Shown here piece after piece: positions 19,429 to 28,607 of a stretch of DNA of 64,000 nt. The stretch's first letter is position 1, and the number at the start of each line of letters is the position of its first letter. The DNA is from Deltaproteobacteria bacterium (GTDB lineage: Bacteria > Myxococcota > UBA727 > VGSZ01): the NCBI GenBank assembly GCA_016177705.1, contig JACOUT010000003.1, forward strand, positions 620,001-684,000, given 5' to 3'. The notes under the pieces are model-generated. The model saw only the letters and a program-made list of their open reading frames with translations, did not search any database and was not told the DNA's origin. A program made the position numbers and the translations under genes.

Positions 19429-21567
19429 ATGCGCGTGTTGCTGCTGTTGTGCGCGACGCTCTTTGCCACGGCCTGCCCGCCTCCGATCGCCGGTGAGGGC
19501 GAAGGCGAAGGTGAAGGCGAGGGCGAGGGCGAGGGTGAAGGCGAGGGAGAGGGCGAGGGCGAGGGCGAGGGCGAGCCTGCCGCGATCGCGATCAACGAGC
19601 TGCGCTGCGGCGACGACACCGTCGAGCTTTTTAACCTCGGGGCGGCGCCGATCGCGCTCACTGGCTTCACCATCCTCGACATGGCTTCGACGACGAGCGC
19701 CCCGGCGCTGCTCGCCGGCACGCTGGCGCCGAGCGGCTTCCTCGATGTGCCGCTGCCGTTCCCGCTCGACTGCCGCGGCTCCACCATCGAGCTGCGCGAC
19801 GCCGGCGGCGTCCCCATCGACGCACTGGCAGCGCCGGCGACCGCCTCGGACCAGGGGTGGGGCCACCTGCCCGACGGCACCGGTGCGCCCGCGCTCACGA
19901 CGCCGACGCCGGCCGCACCCAACCGCCCGTGGCTCGACGCCTCCGAGACCGTGTTCACCACGGCGACCGCGCCCGTCGTCATCCGCTTGACCGTCGCGCC
20001 CGCGGAGCAGGCGGCGCTCGAGGCGGCGCCCTACCAGTACGTGCGCGCCACCTTCCAGGCCACCGTCGACGAGGGCGGCGCGCCCGTGGTCGATGCTCCG
20101 CTCGAGGTCGGCATCCGCATCAAGGGCAAGCTCGGCAGCTTCCGGGGCTGTCCGTTTTCGTGCGGCGACAAGAGCGCCTTCAAGGTCGACCTGAACCGCG
20201 TCGTCCCCGGCCAGCGCTGGCGCCGCATCGAGAAGCTCAACCTCAACAACCACGTGCAGGACCCCTCGCGCACCCACGAGTGGCTCGCCTACGAGCTGTT
20301 CCGCGAGGCGGGCGTGCCGGCACCGCGCACCGGCTACGCGCAGCTCGTGGTCAACGACGAGGACTACGGCCTGTACGCGTTGGTGGAGGATCGCGACGAT
20401 CCCTTCCTCGACAACCATTGGCCGCAGGGCACGCAGGGTCTCTACGAGGGCGAGTACGGCCAGGATCTGTTCCCCGGCACGGCCGACGGCTTCGACCTCG
20501 ACGACGGGGTCGATCGGGCGCCGCTCATCGCGCTCATCGACGCCGTGGCCGCGGCGCCGCTGGTCGGCGGCTACGCCGCGCTCGCCGGCATGCTCGACTG
20601 GGACGAGGTGCTCGCCGCCATGGCCACCGAGGTCGTCATCGGCCATTGGGACGGCTACGCGCCCACACGCAACAACTACTTCCTCCACGTCGACGACGCC
20701 GACCGCTGGACGTTATTGCCCTGGGGCGCCGACCAGACCTTCGACTACCCCTGGCCGCTCTATGACGGCGCCGGCGTCTTGTTGCAGCGCTGCCGCGCCG
20801 ATCCGCCCTGCCTGCAGGCCTACGGCGCCGCGCTCGGCCGCGTCGCCGATGCGGTGGAGGCGCGCGACTTCCATGACGAGCTGCCCGCGCTCGCCGCGCG
20901 CTTGCAGCCGCTCGCCGACGCCGACCCGCGCGCGCCGACGAGCGACCTGTCGGCGTTGGCCGACGCTGCGCTCGCCTTCCTCGACGCGCGCGTGCTGGAA
21001 GTACGCAGCGAGCTGGCCTGTCAGGCCGACCCGAGCGCGGACGTCGACGGCGACGGCATGGCGTGCGCGCTCGACTGCGACGAGAGCGAGCCGCTGCGCT
21101 TCGTCGGCGGCGACGACACCTGCCCGAGCGGCACGGCCGATGGCATCGACAACGACTGCAATCAGCAGGTCGACGACGGCGGTGGCTGCCCCGACTGCGT
21201 CGATCGCGTGGTGGGCGCCGGCAGCTACTCGTTTTGCCGGGCGCCGCGCCCCTTCGCGGGCGCCGCCGCCAACTGCGCCGCGCGCGGCGGCACGCTCGCC
21301 GTGGTCGACACCGCGGGCGAGTGGGATCAGGTGTACCAGGCGTCGGTCGAGGTGATCGGCATGGTCGACGCCTGGATCGGGCTCGACGACTCGGCGCAAG
21401 AGGGCGAGTTCGTCTGGGCCGACGGCGGCGCGCTGTCGTTCGACGCGTTCGCCGCGGGTGAGCCAAACGACTACGGCGCCGGCGAAGACTGCGTCGAGGC
21501 CCGGCCCGACGGCCTGTGGAACGACCTGTTCTGCGACGCGGCACTGCCGAGCGTCTGCGAGCAGTAG
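19429..21567 (+). CDS. Surface lipoprotein: GE linker, lamin-tail, CotH-kinase, MopE-type and C-type lectin domains
   Basis: A 712-residue multidomain exported protein. The signal peptide ends at FATAC (Cys16), followed by 14 Gly-Glu pairs. Residues about 52-165 resemble a lamin-tail beta domain (INELRC..VELFN...). Residues about 180-520 are a CotH-type kinase-like domain ([10 protein letters not shown], a KLNLNN segment, then [11 protein letters not shown] and [12 protein letters not shown]). A Cys/Asp-rich DxDGDG...[11 protein letters not shown] segment matches the MopE-type metal-binding motif. The last 130 residues are a C-type lectin fold (W-GLDDS, EPNDYG..EDC, W-D..C). It is probably displayed on the cell surface; CotH domains elsewhere phosphorylate secreted proteins. 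Confidence 0.9.
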   Translation: MRVLLLLCATLFATACPPPIAGEGEGEGEGEGEGEGEGEGEGEGEGEGEPAAIAINELRCGDDTVELFNLGAAPIALTGFTILDMASTTSAPALLAGTLAPSGFLDVPLPFPLDCRGSTIELRDAGGVPIDALAAPATASDQGWGHLPDGTGAPALTTPTPAAPNRPWLDASETVFTTATAPVVIRLTVAPAEQAALEAAPYQYVRATFQATVDEGGAPVVDAPLEVGIRIKGKLGSFRGCPFSCGDKSAFKVDLNRVVPGQRWRRIEKLNLNNHVQDPSRTHEWLAYELFREAGVPAPRTGYAQLVVNDEDYGLYALVEDRDDPFLDNHWPQGTQGLYEGEYGQDLFPGTADGFDLDDGVDRAPLIALIDAVAAAPLVGGYAALAGMLDWDEVLAAMATEVVIGHWDGYAPTRNNYFLHVDDADRWTLLPWGADQTFDYPWPLYDGAGVLLQRCRADPPCLQAYGAALGRVADAVEARDFHDELPALAARLQPLADADPRAPTSDLSALADAALAFLDARVLEVRSELACQADPSADVDGDGMACALDCDESEPLRFVGGDDTCPSGTADGIDNDCNQQVDDGGGCPDCVDRVVGAGSYSFCRAPRPFAGAAANCAARGGTLAVVDTAGEWDQVYQASVEVIGMVDAWIGLDDSAQEGEFVWADGGALSFDAFAAGEPNDYGAGEDCVEARPDGLWNDLFCDAALPSVCEQ
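19492..19575 (+). repeat. (GGNGAR)14 hexanucleotide repeat encoding Gly-Glu linker
   Basis: Fourteen Gly-Glu codon pairs, with variation at third positions (GGC/GGT/GGA and GAG/GAA). It lies directly after the lipidated Cys, probably as a spacer from the membrane. The same linker recurs at 32712-32924. Confidence 0.95.
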
Positions 21568-21580
21568 CGGCAGGGCGCTC

Positions 21581-21609
21581 GTGACACGGGCGGCGCTGGG
21601 GGCGATAGT
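21581..21609 (+). promoter_or_regulatory. Leaderless promoter of the molybdoenzyme operon
   Basis: GTGACA (21581-21586), a 17-bp spacer and GATAGT (21604-21609), then 7 bases to ATG 21617. The -35 has five of six consensus bases. Confidence 0.6.
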
Positions 21610-21616
21610 CGCGCCC

Positions 21617-22105
21617 ATGGCCCGCTTCACCCTCAACGGCGTCGCTCGCGAGGTCGACGTCGACGCCGACACGCCGCTCCTGTGGGTGCTGCGCGACGCG
21701 CTCGGCCTGACCGGCACCAAGTTCGGCTGCGGCATGTCGCTGTGCGGCGCCTGCACCGTGCACCTCGACGGCCAGGCGGTGCGCTCGTGCGTGCTGCCCG
21801 TCGCCGCCGTCGAGGGGCGCGCGGTGACGACCATCGAGGGCCTGGCGGGCCCGGCAGGCGAGCGGCACCCGCTGCAGCAAGCGTGGATCGACGAGAACGT
21901 GTCGCAGTGTGGCTGGTGTCAGTCCGGTCAGATCATGGCGGCCGCGGCGCTGTTGGCGCGCACGCCGAGCCCCACCGACGACGAGATCACGCGCCACCTG
22001 GCCGGCAACCTCTGTCGCTGCGGCACCTACCAGCGCATCAAGCGCGCGGTGCAGGCGGCGGCCTTGAGCGCGCGCAGCGACGTGAGCAAAGGCGGCGAGC
22101 CGTGA
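21617..22105 (+). CDS. [2Fe-2S] subunit of an isoquinoline 1-oxidoreductase-like molybdoenzyme
   Basis: A 162-residue electron-transfer subunit of the xanthine oxidase family. The plant-ferredoxin cluster ([15 protein letters not shown], with a later C) and the helical-domain cluster (CGWCQSGQ ... CRCGTY) are both complete, giving two [2Fe-2S] sites. No FAD subunit gene is next to it, as expected for the two-subunit IorAB type where electrons leave to a cytochrome. It overlaps the molybdopterin subunit start (GTGA), so the two are coupled. Confidence 0.93.
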   Translation: MARFTLNGVAREVDVDADTPLLWVLRDALGLTGTKFGCGMSLCGACTVHLDGQAVRSCVLPVAAVEGRAVTTIEGLAGPAGERHPLQQAWIDENVSQCGWCQSGQIMAAAALLARTPSPTDDEITRHLAGNLCRCGTYQRIKRAVQAAALSARSDVSKGGEP

Positions 22106-24357
22106 ACGACGCGGCACTGCCCCGCAACGGCGACGCGCGGCTCTCGCGTCGCTCCTTCCTCAAAGTGGCGAGCGTCGCCGGCGGTGGGCTGGCGGTCGGC
22201 CTGCTGCTCGACGGCTGCGCTCACGTGCAGGGCGCGCAGGCGCTCGGCGGCGGCTTCCACCCGAACGCGTGGCTGCGCGTGGCGCCCGACGACACCATCA
22301 CCTTCCTGCTCGATCGCGCCGAGATGGGTCAAGGAGTGCTGACCTCGCACGTGCAGCTCCTCTGTGAGGAGCTGGCGGTGGCGCCGGCCCGTGTGGTGGT
22401 CGAGCTGGCGCCGGCGGACTTCGATCGCTTCGGCGTGCAGGTCACCGGCGGCAGCACCTCCACCACGTCGCAGTTCGACGTGCTGCGCCAGGCCGGCGCC
22501 ACCGCGCGCGAGCTGTTGCGTCGCGCCGCCGCCCGGCGCTGGGGCGTGGCGCTCGATGAGGTCACCGCCGCCGATGGCGCGCTCGTGCACGCCGCCAAGG
22601 GGCGCCTGCGCTACGGCGAGGTCGCGTCGGCGGCGACGCGCGAGTGGGTGCACCACGTGCCGCTCAAGGAGCCGAGCGCGTGGACCGTGATCGGCACGTC
22701 GCCGCGACGGCTCGACGCTGCCGCCAAGACCGACGGCAGCGCCGTCTACGGCATGGACGTCAAACAGCACGGCCTGCTGACGGCGGTGGTGCTGCGCCCG
22801 CCCACCTTGCGCGGCAGTGTTCTCCGCTATGACGCTGCGCGCGCGCTCGCCGCGCCGGGTGTGCGCGACGTGGTGGCGATCCCCCAGGGCGTCGCGGTCG
22901 TCGCCGACGGCTATTGGCACGCGCGCAAGGCGGCCGCGCTGGTCGACGTCGAGTGGCAGCCCGGGCCGCTCGCCGGTCTGTCGACGGACGCGCTCAAGGA
23001 CGAGCGGCTCGCGCTGTTGGAGCGGCCGGCGCAGGTAGTGACGAGCCACGGCGACGTCGACACCGCGCTCGCGCACAGCAAGACGCGCGTGCGCGCCGTC
23101 TACCAGGTGCCGTTCCTCGCCCACGCGCCGATGGAGCCGCTCAACGCCACCGCCCACGTCGAGCCCGAGCGCGTGCGCGTCTGGGTGGGCACGCAGGCGC
23201 CGGCCGTGGTGCAGGCGGTGGCCGCGCGCATCACCGGCATGCCCAATCACAAGGTCGAGGTGCACTCGACGCTGCTCGGCGGCGGCTTCGGCCGACGCGC
23301 CCTGCCCGACTTCGCCGCTGAGGCGGTCGAGGTCTCGCTTCGGCTGAAGGCGCCGGTCAAGGTGGTGTGGTCACGCGAGGACGACCTGCGCCACGGCCAG
23401 TACCGTCCGGCGGCGCTGGCGCTCGTGGAGGGCGGCGTCGACGAGAGCGGCGCGCCCATCGCCTGGCGCCATCGCCTGGTGACGCAGTCGCTGGTCGCCT
23501 CCTTCGCCGACCTGGTGGGCGCGATGTCGCTGCACGCAGTGCCGCAGCCCATCCTCGAGCTGGTCGGCGAGGGCGTGGGGCGCGCGTTCCTCGAGGGGCA
23601 CGTCATCGATCCCACCGCCGTCGAAGGGGCGGCGGAGCTGCCCTATGCGCTGCCGCACCGGCGCCTGGAGATCGCGCTGCACGACTGCGGTGTGCCGGTG
23701 ACCGCCTGGCGTTCGGTGGGCCACTCGATCAACGCCTTCGTGGTCGAGAGCTTCGTCGACGAGCTGGCGCACGCCGGCGGCCGCGATCCGCTGGCGCTGC
23801 GCCGCGCGCTCCTCGTCGACCACCCGCGCAACCTCGCCGTGCTCGAGACCGCCGCCCGCGCCATCGGCTGGCACGAGCCGCCGGCGCCGGGTCGTTTTCG
23901 CGGCCTCGCGCAGCACCACTGCTTTGGGAGCTGGTGCGCGCAGGCGGTCGAGATCTCGGTCGCCGACGGGCTGCGCGTGCACCGCGTGGTCTGCGCCATC
24001 GACTGCGGGCGCGTGGTCAACCCCGACCTGGTGGCGGCGCAGATGGAGAGCGGCGTCATCTTCGGCTTGTCGGCCGCGCTATCGCAGCACATCGACCTCG
24101 ACCAAGGCAAGGTGCGCCAAAGCAACTTCCACGACTACCCGATGCTGCGCATGCACGAGGCGCCGACGGTCGAGACGCACATCGTGGCGAGCGACGAGCG
24201 CCCGACCGGCGTGGGCGAGCTGGCGGTGCCGCCGTTGGCCCCGGCGCTCGCCAACGCGTTTTTCGCCGCCACCGGTGTGCGCCTTCGCTCGCTGCCGCTG
24301 CTCGCCGACGCGCAGCGGGTGCTCGCGGGCGAGCCCGCGACGTCGACCTCGCCGTAA
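22102..24357 (+). CDS. Molybdopterin subunit of an isoquinoline 1-oxidoreductase-like dehydrogenase
   Basis: A 751-residue catalytic subunit. The N-terminus carries a twin-arginine export signal (SRRSFLKVA, residues about 15-23) followed by a hydrophobic stretch ending in DGC, so the folded enzyme is exported and may be lipid-anchored. Typical xanthine-oxidase-family segments follow: EMGQG, GGGFGRR (the Moco-binding Gly-rich loop) and a C-terminal GVGE(L) with Glu as the likely catalytic base. Substrates of this group are N-heterocycles or aldehydes; which one is not predictable. GTG 22102 overlaps the small subunit's stop. There is no maturation chaperone gene in the window. Confidence 0.93.
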   Translation: MNDAALPRNGDARLSRRSFLKVASVAGGGLAVGLLLDGCAHVQGAQALGGGFHPNAWLRVAPDDTITFLLDRAEMGQGVLTSHVQLLCEELAVAPARVVVELAPADFDRFGVQVTGGSTSTTSQFDVLRQAGATARELLRRAAARRWGVALDEVTAADGALVHAAKGRLRYGEVASAATREWVHHVPLKEPSAWTVIGTSPRRLDAAAKTDGSAVYGMDVKQHGLLTAVVLRPPTLRGSVLRYDAARALAAPGVRDVVAIPQGVAVVADGYWHARKAAALVDVEWQPGPLAGLSTDALKDERLALLERPAQVVTSHGDVDTALAHSKTRVRAVYQVPFLAHAPMEPLNATAHVEPERVRVWVGTQAPAVVQAVAARITGMPNHKVEVHSTLLGGGFGRRALPDFAAEAVEVSLRLKAPVKVVWSREDDLRHGQYRPAALALVEGGVDESGAPIAWRHRLVTQSLVASFADLVGAMSLHAVPQPILELVGEGVGRAFLEGHVIDPTAVEGAAELPYALPHRRLEIALHDCGVPVTAWRSVGHSINAFVVESFVDELAHAGGRDPLALRRALLVDHPRNLAVLETAARAIGWHEPPAPGRFRGLAQHHCFGSWCAQAVEISVADGLRVHRVVCAIDCGRVVNPDLVAAQMESGVIFGLSAALSQHIDLDQGKVRQSNFHDYPMLRMHEAPTVETHIVASDERPTGVGELAVPPLAPALANAFFAATGVRLRSLPLLADAQRVLAGEPATSTSP

Positions 24358-24400
24358 CGTGCCGCAGGAATGCCGGCGACCGCGCGCCGGTTGAGGCGGG

Positions 24401-24913
24401 ATGCGCGCGCGTCTCCTGCTCCTCCTCGTCGTGCTCGTCCCCTGCATCGCCTGCGACCAGGCCTCGAAGGCGCTCGCGGTCACGCACCTGAAGGGCGGGC
24501 CCGCGCTCTCGCTCGACGTAGCGCCGCTGTTGGCTCGGCTGGTCTACGCCGAGAACCCCGGCGCCTTCCTCGGCCTCGGCCGCGCCCTGCCGGACGGGCT
24601 ACGCACCGCGCTGCTCGCCGTCGGCGTCGCGCTCATGCTCGCGGCCATGACCGCGGCGCTGCTCTGGAAGGAGACCACGCGCCCGTTCACGCTCGGGCTC
24701 TCGCTCTTGATCGCCGGCGGCGCCGGCAACCTGATCGATCGCGTGGCGCGGCCCGGTGGCCGCGTCGTCGACTTCGCGCAGCTCGGCGTGCAGCTCGGGC
24801 CGCTCGATGTGCGCACCGGCGTGTTCAACGTCGCCGACCTGGCCATCGTGGCGGGCGCGCTCGTGCTCGCGTGGGTGACGCTGCGACGCCGTCGAGTTCA
24901 GCGCCACTCGTGA
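24401..24913 (+). CDS. lspA: Lipoprotein signal peptidase (signal peptidase II)
   Basis: A 170-residue inner-membrane aspartyl protease that cleaves prolipoprotein signal peptides. It has four hydrophobic segments, the N-terminal CDQASK block, the N-P-G-A-F segment (52-56), and the two catalytic Asp residues in GNLIDR (Asp113) and FNVADLAI (Asp146). ATG 24401 has GAGG upstream. The gene's 3' end overlaps the convergent acetyltransferase gene by 16 bp. The many lipoproteins in this window are its likely substrates. Confidence 0.95.
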   Translation: MRARLLLLLVVLVPCIACDQASKALAVTHLKGGPALSLDVAPLLARLVYAENPGAFLGLGRALPDGLRTALLAVGVALMLAAMTAALLWKETTRPFTLGLSLLIAGGAGNLIDRVARPGGRVVDFAQLGVQLGPLDVRTGVFNVADLAIVAGALVLAWVTLRRRRVQRHS

Positions 24914-25431
24914 CGCAACAGCCCGAGGCGCACCATGTCGTGCCAGCCGCCCTCATGGAAGTACTCGTCGCGCAAGATGCCCTCGTCGACGAAGCCGAGC
25001 CGCCGCCAAGTGCGCAGTGACCGCTCGTTGGTGCGAAACACCATCAACCACACCTTGTGCAGCTCCAGCTCGTGAAAGGCGACGTCGAGCAGCGCGCCGA
25101 TGGCCGCCGAGCCGTAGCCTTTGCCGTGATCGTCCTTGCTCGCAATGATCGCCGCCGCGCGCCCCACGCGTGATCGCCAAAAGATCTGGTGCAGACCGAC
25201 CTGACCGAGATAGCGGCCCTCTCGTGCATCGGTCACAGTGAAGACGCGCTCGTCGGTGCTTGTGCGCACCTTCCGTACCCACGTCAGCTCATCCTCGCGC
25301 GACAAAGGCTTGCCGGCGAAGGCGGCGAGGTTGCCGATGACGGACTTGTCGTTGACCCAGGACAGGATGTCATCGACGTCGCTGTCGTCGACAGGTCGCA
25401 ACTGCACGAGCGAACGATCGGGTTGCCACAT
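24898..25431 (-). CDS. GNAT acetyltransferase, RimJ/RimL-like
   Basis: About 177 residues of the GNAT fold closest to the ribosomal-protein N-acetyltransferase group. The acetyl-CoA loop appears as DHGKGYGSAAIGALLDVAF (Q/RxxGxG/A type), and the C-terminal NERSLRTWRRLGF with EGILRDEYF is characteristic of RimJ/L-like enzymes. ATG 25431 is preferred because GGGAG lies 7 bases upstream; the GTG at 25437 would sit too close. Substrate (protein, aminoglycoside or small molecule) unknown. Confidence 0.88.
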   Translation of the reverse strand: MWQPDRSLVQLRPVDDSDVDDILSWVNDKSVIGNLAAFAGKPLSREDELTWVRKVRTSTDERVFTVTDAREGRYLGQVGLHQIFWRSRVGRAAAIIASKDDHGKGYGSAAIGALLDVAFHELELHKVWLMVFRTNERSLRTWRRLGFVDEGILRDEYFHEGGWHDMVRLGLLRHEWR

Positions 25432-25578
25432 GAACACGCTCCCTCGTAGGTCGGTGTGTGAAAGGTACGTCGATCTGACACGCGTCGCTGACTGACAGCG
25501 CTGACATGAGTGTCTCAGGCTCGACAGTAAAGTCTGAGCGCGCTTGGGTCGATGCTAGCGTGAACACAACAGATCACG

Positions 25579-25608
25579 GTGTCGCTGATGAATCATCGTC
25601 GACGACAC
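25579..25608 (+). promoter_or_regulatory. Inverted repeat in the leader of the 25.7-kb lipoprotein gene
   Basis: GTGTCG ... CGACAC outer arms (25579-25584 and 25603-25608) with inner GATGA/TCATC arms around one base. It lies about 65 bp upstream of ATG 25672 in a less GC-rich gap and could form a hairpin or bind a regulator. TAGCGT at 25556-25561 may be the -10 element. Confidence 0.35.
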
Positions 25609-25671
25609 GCCAGTGAGGACGGGACCGTGAGGGCGGGACAGCGAACCGCGCCAAGAGAAAGAAGGCGGCAC

Positions 25672-26265
25672 ATGCGCAGAAACCGAATCGCAATCACGCT
25701 TGCTGGTACGGCCATGGCGGCAGCGCTCACGACGGGCTGCTTGCAGGAGCGGTCGTACACCAACACTCCCGAGGTCGAGCCCGCGCTGCAGGTGCGCGGC
25801 GACTACGCGGCCGTGCGTGGCGCCATCGACGGCCACATTCGCGGCGACATCGGCCCGGTCACCGGCTTGAACCACGACGCCAGCGAGATGATGGCGTTCG
25901 ACGACGGCGAGTACGCCAGCGTCGAGACCGTGGTCGAGCTGCAAGATCGCGCCACCATGACCCTGCTCTCCATCGTCGGCCCCGGCACCGTGCTGCGCGC
26001 CGGCTTCCACGGCAGCTTCTCGCTCGAGTCCTACGCGAGCGACGCGGTCAACGTGACCATGCTCGGCTGTGTCGGCCAGGAGGTCGACGTCTATGACGAG
26101 TACGACATGCCGGCCGACGAGGTGAACGTCGACGTCGAGCAGGGCGAGCAGCCCGACGAGCTCGAGATCAGCGCCACCGGCATCTGGCACGATCACGACG
26201 CCTCGACCGGCGAGCGCCTCGCCACGTTTCGCGAGGCGAGCACCCGCGTCACGCTGCTCCGCTAG
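25672..26265 (+). CDS. Putative lipoprotein of unknown function
   Basis: A 197-residue protein. Basic residues and a hydrophobic core end in LTTGC (about Cys23), a lipobox. The mature part is acidic (many Asp/Glu) with alternating strands, for example DRATMTLLSIVGPGTVLRAGF and VNVTMLGCVGQ. ATG 25672 has AGAAGG 7 bases upstream; a longer frame from 25588 is possible but poor in coding signal. A terminator follows the stop. Confidence 0.7.
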   Translation: MRRNRIAITLAGTAMAAALTTGCLQERSYTNTPEVEPALQVRGDYAAVRGAIDGHIRGDIGPVTGLNHDASEMMAFDDGEYASVETVVELQDRATMTLLSIVGPGTVLRAGFHGSFSLESYASDAVNVTMLGCVGQEVDVYDEYDMPADEVNVDVEQGEQPDELEISATGIWHDHDASTGERLATFREASTRVTLLR

Positions 26266-26291
26266 CCCATCTTTTTTGATCTGCGCATGAG

Positions 26292-26325
26292 CGAACGGCG
26301 GCCTCGACGGCCGCCGTTCGTTTTT
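26292..26325 (+). terminator. Rho-independent terminator
   Basis: A perfect 12-bp stem (CGAACGGCGGCC with its complement) around TCGAC, followed by TTTTT. It ends the lipoprotein transcript and lies 16 bp before the end of the convergent peptidase gene. Confidence 0.85.
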
Positions 26326-26340
26326 CCCGTCGGCGGAACG

Positions 26341-28554
26341 TCAGTTGCGCGGACGAAGGTGCTGGTCGAAGAAGGCGGTGATGGTCTTGAACACGTGCAA
26401 CTGCGCCTCTTTGCCGGCGATGCCGTGCGCCTTGCCGGGGTAGATCATCAGCGAGAACAGCTTGCCTTGCTGCTGCAGCGCCTCGGTGAGCTGCAGCGTG
26501 TTCTCGAACAGCACGTTGTCATCGGCGGTGCCGTGCACGAGCAGGAGCGGACGGTTCAGCAACTTGGCGCGCACCGTCAGATCGGTCTGCACGTAGGCCG
26601 GCGCCTTGCCGCCCTCGGGCATGCCGAGGTAGCGCTCGGTGTAGTGCGTGTCGTAGAGCGCGAAGTCGACGACGGGCGCGACTGCCGCGTGCGCCGAGAA
26701 CGGTGACGCACCGTCGAGCGCGGCACGCGCGGCCAAGAAGCCGCCATAGGACCAGCCGAACAGGCCGAGGCGCTTCACGTCCACCCACGGCACCCGGTCG
26801 AGCTGTCGCGCGGCCGCGAAGGTGTCGGCCACCTCGGTGACGCCCATCTTGCGGTAGTGCGCGCGACCGAAGGCGCGATCACGCCCGGAGGACCCCCGCA
26901 CGTCGAGCAGCAACACGCCGTAGCCCTGCTGATTCCAGAACGTCCACAGCAGGTAGCTCCTCTGCCAGAAGCGCCCGGCGTCGGCACCAGTGGGGCCGCC
27001 GTAGATGTCGGCGATCACCGGGTACTTCACGCCCGGCTTCTGGCGTGTCGGCGGCAACAGCACCGCGTTCAACAGCGTGCCGTCGTCCGCCTTGACGTCG
27101 AGCCACTGCGGCGTCGAGCGCGTCAGGGAGAAGAGCTCCGTGGCCGGGTTGTCGTCGAGGTGCTGCACGGTGGTACCAGACGCGTCGCGGACATCGACCA
27201 TGGGCGGGCGCCCGAAGTCCGAGAACGTGTGTACGAAGAAGCGCCCGGTGTCGTCGACGACGGCGGCATGGAAGCCGCGCTCGCGCGTTAGTTGCACTGC
27301 CGGGCCGCCGGCGAGCGGCTGCGCGAACAGGTGTCGCTCGCGCCCGCGGTCGCGGCGCGCCGTGAAGAACACCACACCGCGCTCTTCGTCGACGCCGCAC
27401 AGCTCGTCGACCGGCTCGGGCTCCGCGGTGAGCGCACTCCTGGCGCCGCTCGCGCGGTCGACCACGACGAGCTGCCGATGCCCGCTCTGCTCCGTCGACC
27501 ACACGAGACGTTTGCCGTCGGCGAGCGGCTCGAGGTCGTCGTGCAGCTCCACCCATTGAGGGTCGGTCTCCTCCAGGATCTGGCGCAGCACGCCGCGCGC
27601 GTTGCCCTCGAAGAGCTTGAGCACCGTCTGGTCGCGGCTCTGCCACTCTATCCAGAGCGCGCCATCGGGGAAGAAGCCCGCACGCGGCAGGTAACCGTCG
27701 GCGGCGGGCACCTGCAGCCGCGTCTTCTTGCCGGTCTTCACCTCGACGAGCCAAGCGGTGACCACCGCGTTCTTCTCGCCTGCGGCGGGGTAGCGCTGCT
27801 GCTCCATCTCGGTGCGGTCGGCGAAGATGCGCGCGCGGGTCTTGACGCCGACCGTGCTCTCGTCGACCTCGAACACCACCATCCGCGTGCCGTCGGGCGA
27901 CCACCACATGCCTTCGGTCCGGCCCATCTCTTCGGCGGCGATGAACTCGGCGAGACCGAAGGTGCGTGTCGGGCCGGCGCCGCGCGTGAGCTGGTGCGCC
28001 TTCTTGGTCGTGACGTCGATGACGACGACGTCGCCCTTCTTCACCGTGGCGATCTGCGCGCCGGCGTCGTCACATACCGGGTCCATCTCCGGCACGCCCT
28101 CGTCGGTGGTCAGGCGCAGCACCTCGGGCGCGCCGGCACCGAGACGCGCCAGGTAGAGATCGCCGGAGAAGGGGAACACCAGCGCCGGTGCCTTCTTGCC
28201 GCACCACAAGTAGGAGGTGATGCCGCGCTTGCTGATGCGCTTGCGCTCGAGCGCCATGCGCTCGGCCTCGGTCAGCTTCTGCTCCTTGCCACCGAGCAGG
28301 TCGGCGGTGGCGACCAACAGGCGTGGCGCGCCGCTCGGCAAGTCGGCGCCCCACAGGTCGAGCACGTCGCTGTCGGCCTCGTTTGGACGTAGGAAGGCGA
28401 CGAGCTTGCCGTCAGGCGAGATGGTGACGCCGGTGGGCGGCCTGCCGCCGAGCGGTGGGTCGGCGAAGACGCGCTCGAGCGTGAGCGTGCCGGGCGCGAC
28501 GGCGGGGGCAGCGGGTTCGACGGCGAGCGCCAACAGGAGCGTGAGGTGCAGCAT
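26341..28554 (-). CDS. Dipeptidyl-peptidase IV-like S9 family serine peptidase, exported
   Basis: A 737-residue prolyl-oligopeptidase-family enzyme. A short signal peptide opens the protein. The beta-propeller (to about 480) carries AAEEMGRTEG with the Glu pair that binds the substrate N-terminus in DPP-IV. The alpha/beta-hydrolase domain has the triad Ser602 in GWSYGG, Asp678 in HGTADDN and His710 in GKAHG; the spacings (76 and 32 residues) match DPP-IV (78 and 32). It should remove Xaa-Pro/Ala dipeptides, in the periplasm or outside. ATG 28554 is set by TAGAGT 8 bases upstream on the minus strand. Confidence 0.95.
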   Translation of the reverse strand: MLHLTLLLALAVEPAAPAVAPGTLTLERVFADPPLGGRPPTGVTISPDGKLVAFLRPNEADSDVLDLWGADLPSGAPRLLVATADLLGGKEQKLTEAERMALERKRISKRGITSYLWCGKKAPALVFPFSGDLYLARLGAGAPEVLRLTTDEGVPEMDPVCDDAGAQIATVKKGDVVVIDVTTKKAHQLTRGAGPTRTFGLAEFIAAEEMGRTEGMWWSPDGTRMVVFEVDESTVGVKTRARIFADRTEMEQQRYPAAGEKNAVVTAWLVEVKTGKKTRLQVPAADGYLPRAGFFPDGALWIEWQSRDQTVLKLFEGNARGVLRQILEETDPQWVELHDDLEPLADGKRLVWSTEQSGHRQLVVVDRASGARSALTAEPEPVDELCGVDEERGVVFFTARRDRGRERHLFAQPLAGGPAVQLTRERGFHAAVVDDTGRFFVHTFSDFGRPPMVDVRDASGTTVQHLDDNPATELFSLTRSTPQWLDVKADDGTLLNAVLLPPTRQKPGVKYPVIADIYGGPTGADAGRFWQRSYLLWTFWNQQGYGVLLLDVRGSSGRDRAFGRAHYRKMGVTEVADTFAAARQLDRVPWVDVKRLGLFGWSYGGFLAARAALDGASPFSAHAAVAPVVDFALYDTHYTERYLGMPEGGKAPAYVQTDLTVRAKLLNRPLLLVHGTADDNVLFENTLQLTEALQQQGKLFSLMIYPGKAHGIAGKEAQLHVFKTITAFFDQHLRPRN

Positions 28555-28562
28555 GGCGCGGC

Positions 28563-28568
28563 ACTCTA
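28563..28568 (-). promoter_or_regulatory. Leaderless-type -10 element (TAGAGT) of the S9 peptidase
   Basis: On the minus strand TAGAGT ends 8 bases before ATG 28554. It lies beside, and partly under, the opposite-strand promoter at 28573-28600. Confidence 0.45.
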
Positions 28569-28572
28569 GACG

Positions 28573-28600
28573 TTGAGTGGGGCAGGCGAAACGCGCTAAT
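28573..28600 (+). promoter_or_regulatory. Leaderless-type promoter of the 28.6-kb gene
   Basis: TTGAGT (28573-28578), a 16-bp spacer and GCTAAT (28595-28600) lie 7 bases before ATG 28608. Confidence 0.5.
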
Positions 28601-28607
28601 GCGCGCC

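Noticed and set aside
19492..19575. Repeat array resembling a CRISPR
   Set aside because: The units are 6 bases without spacers, stay in frame and encode Gly-Glu; they are coding repeats.
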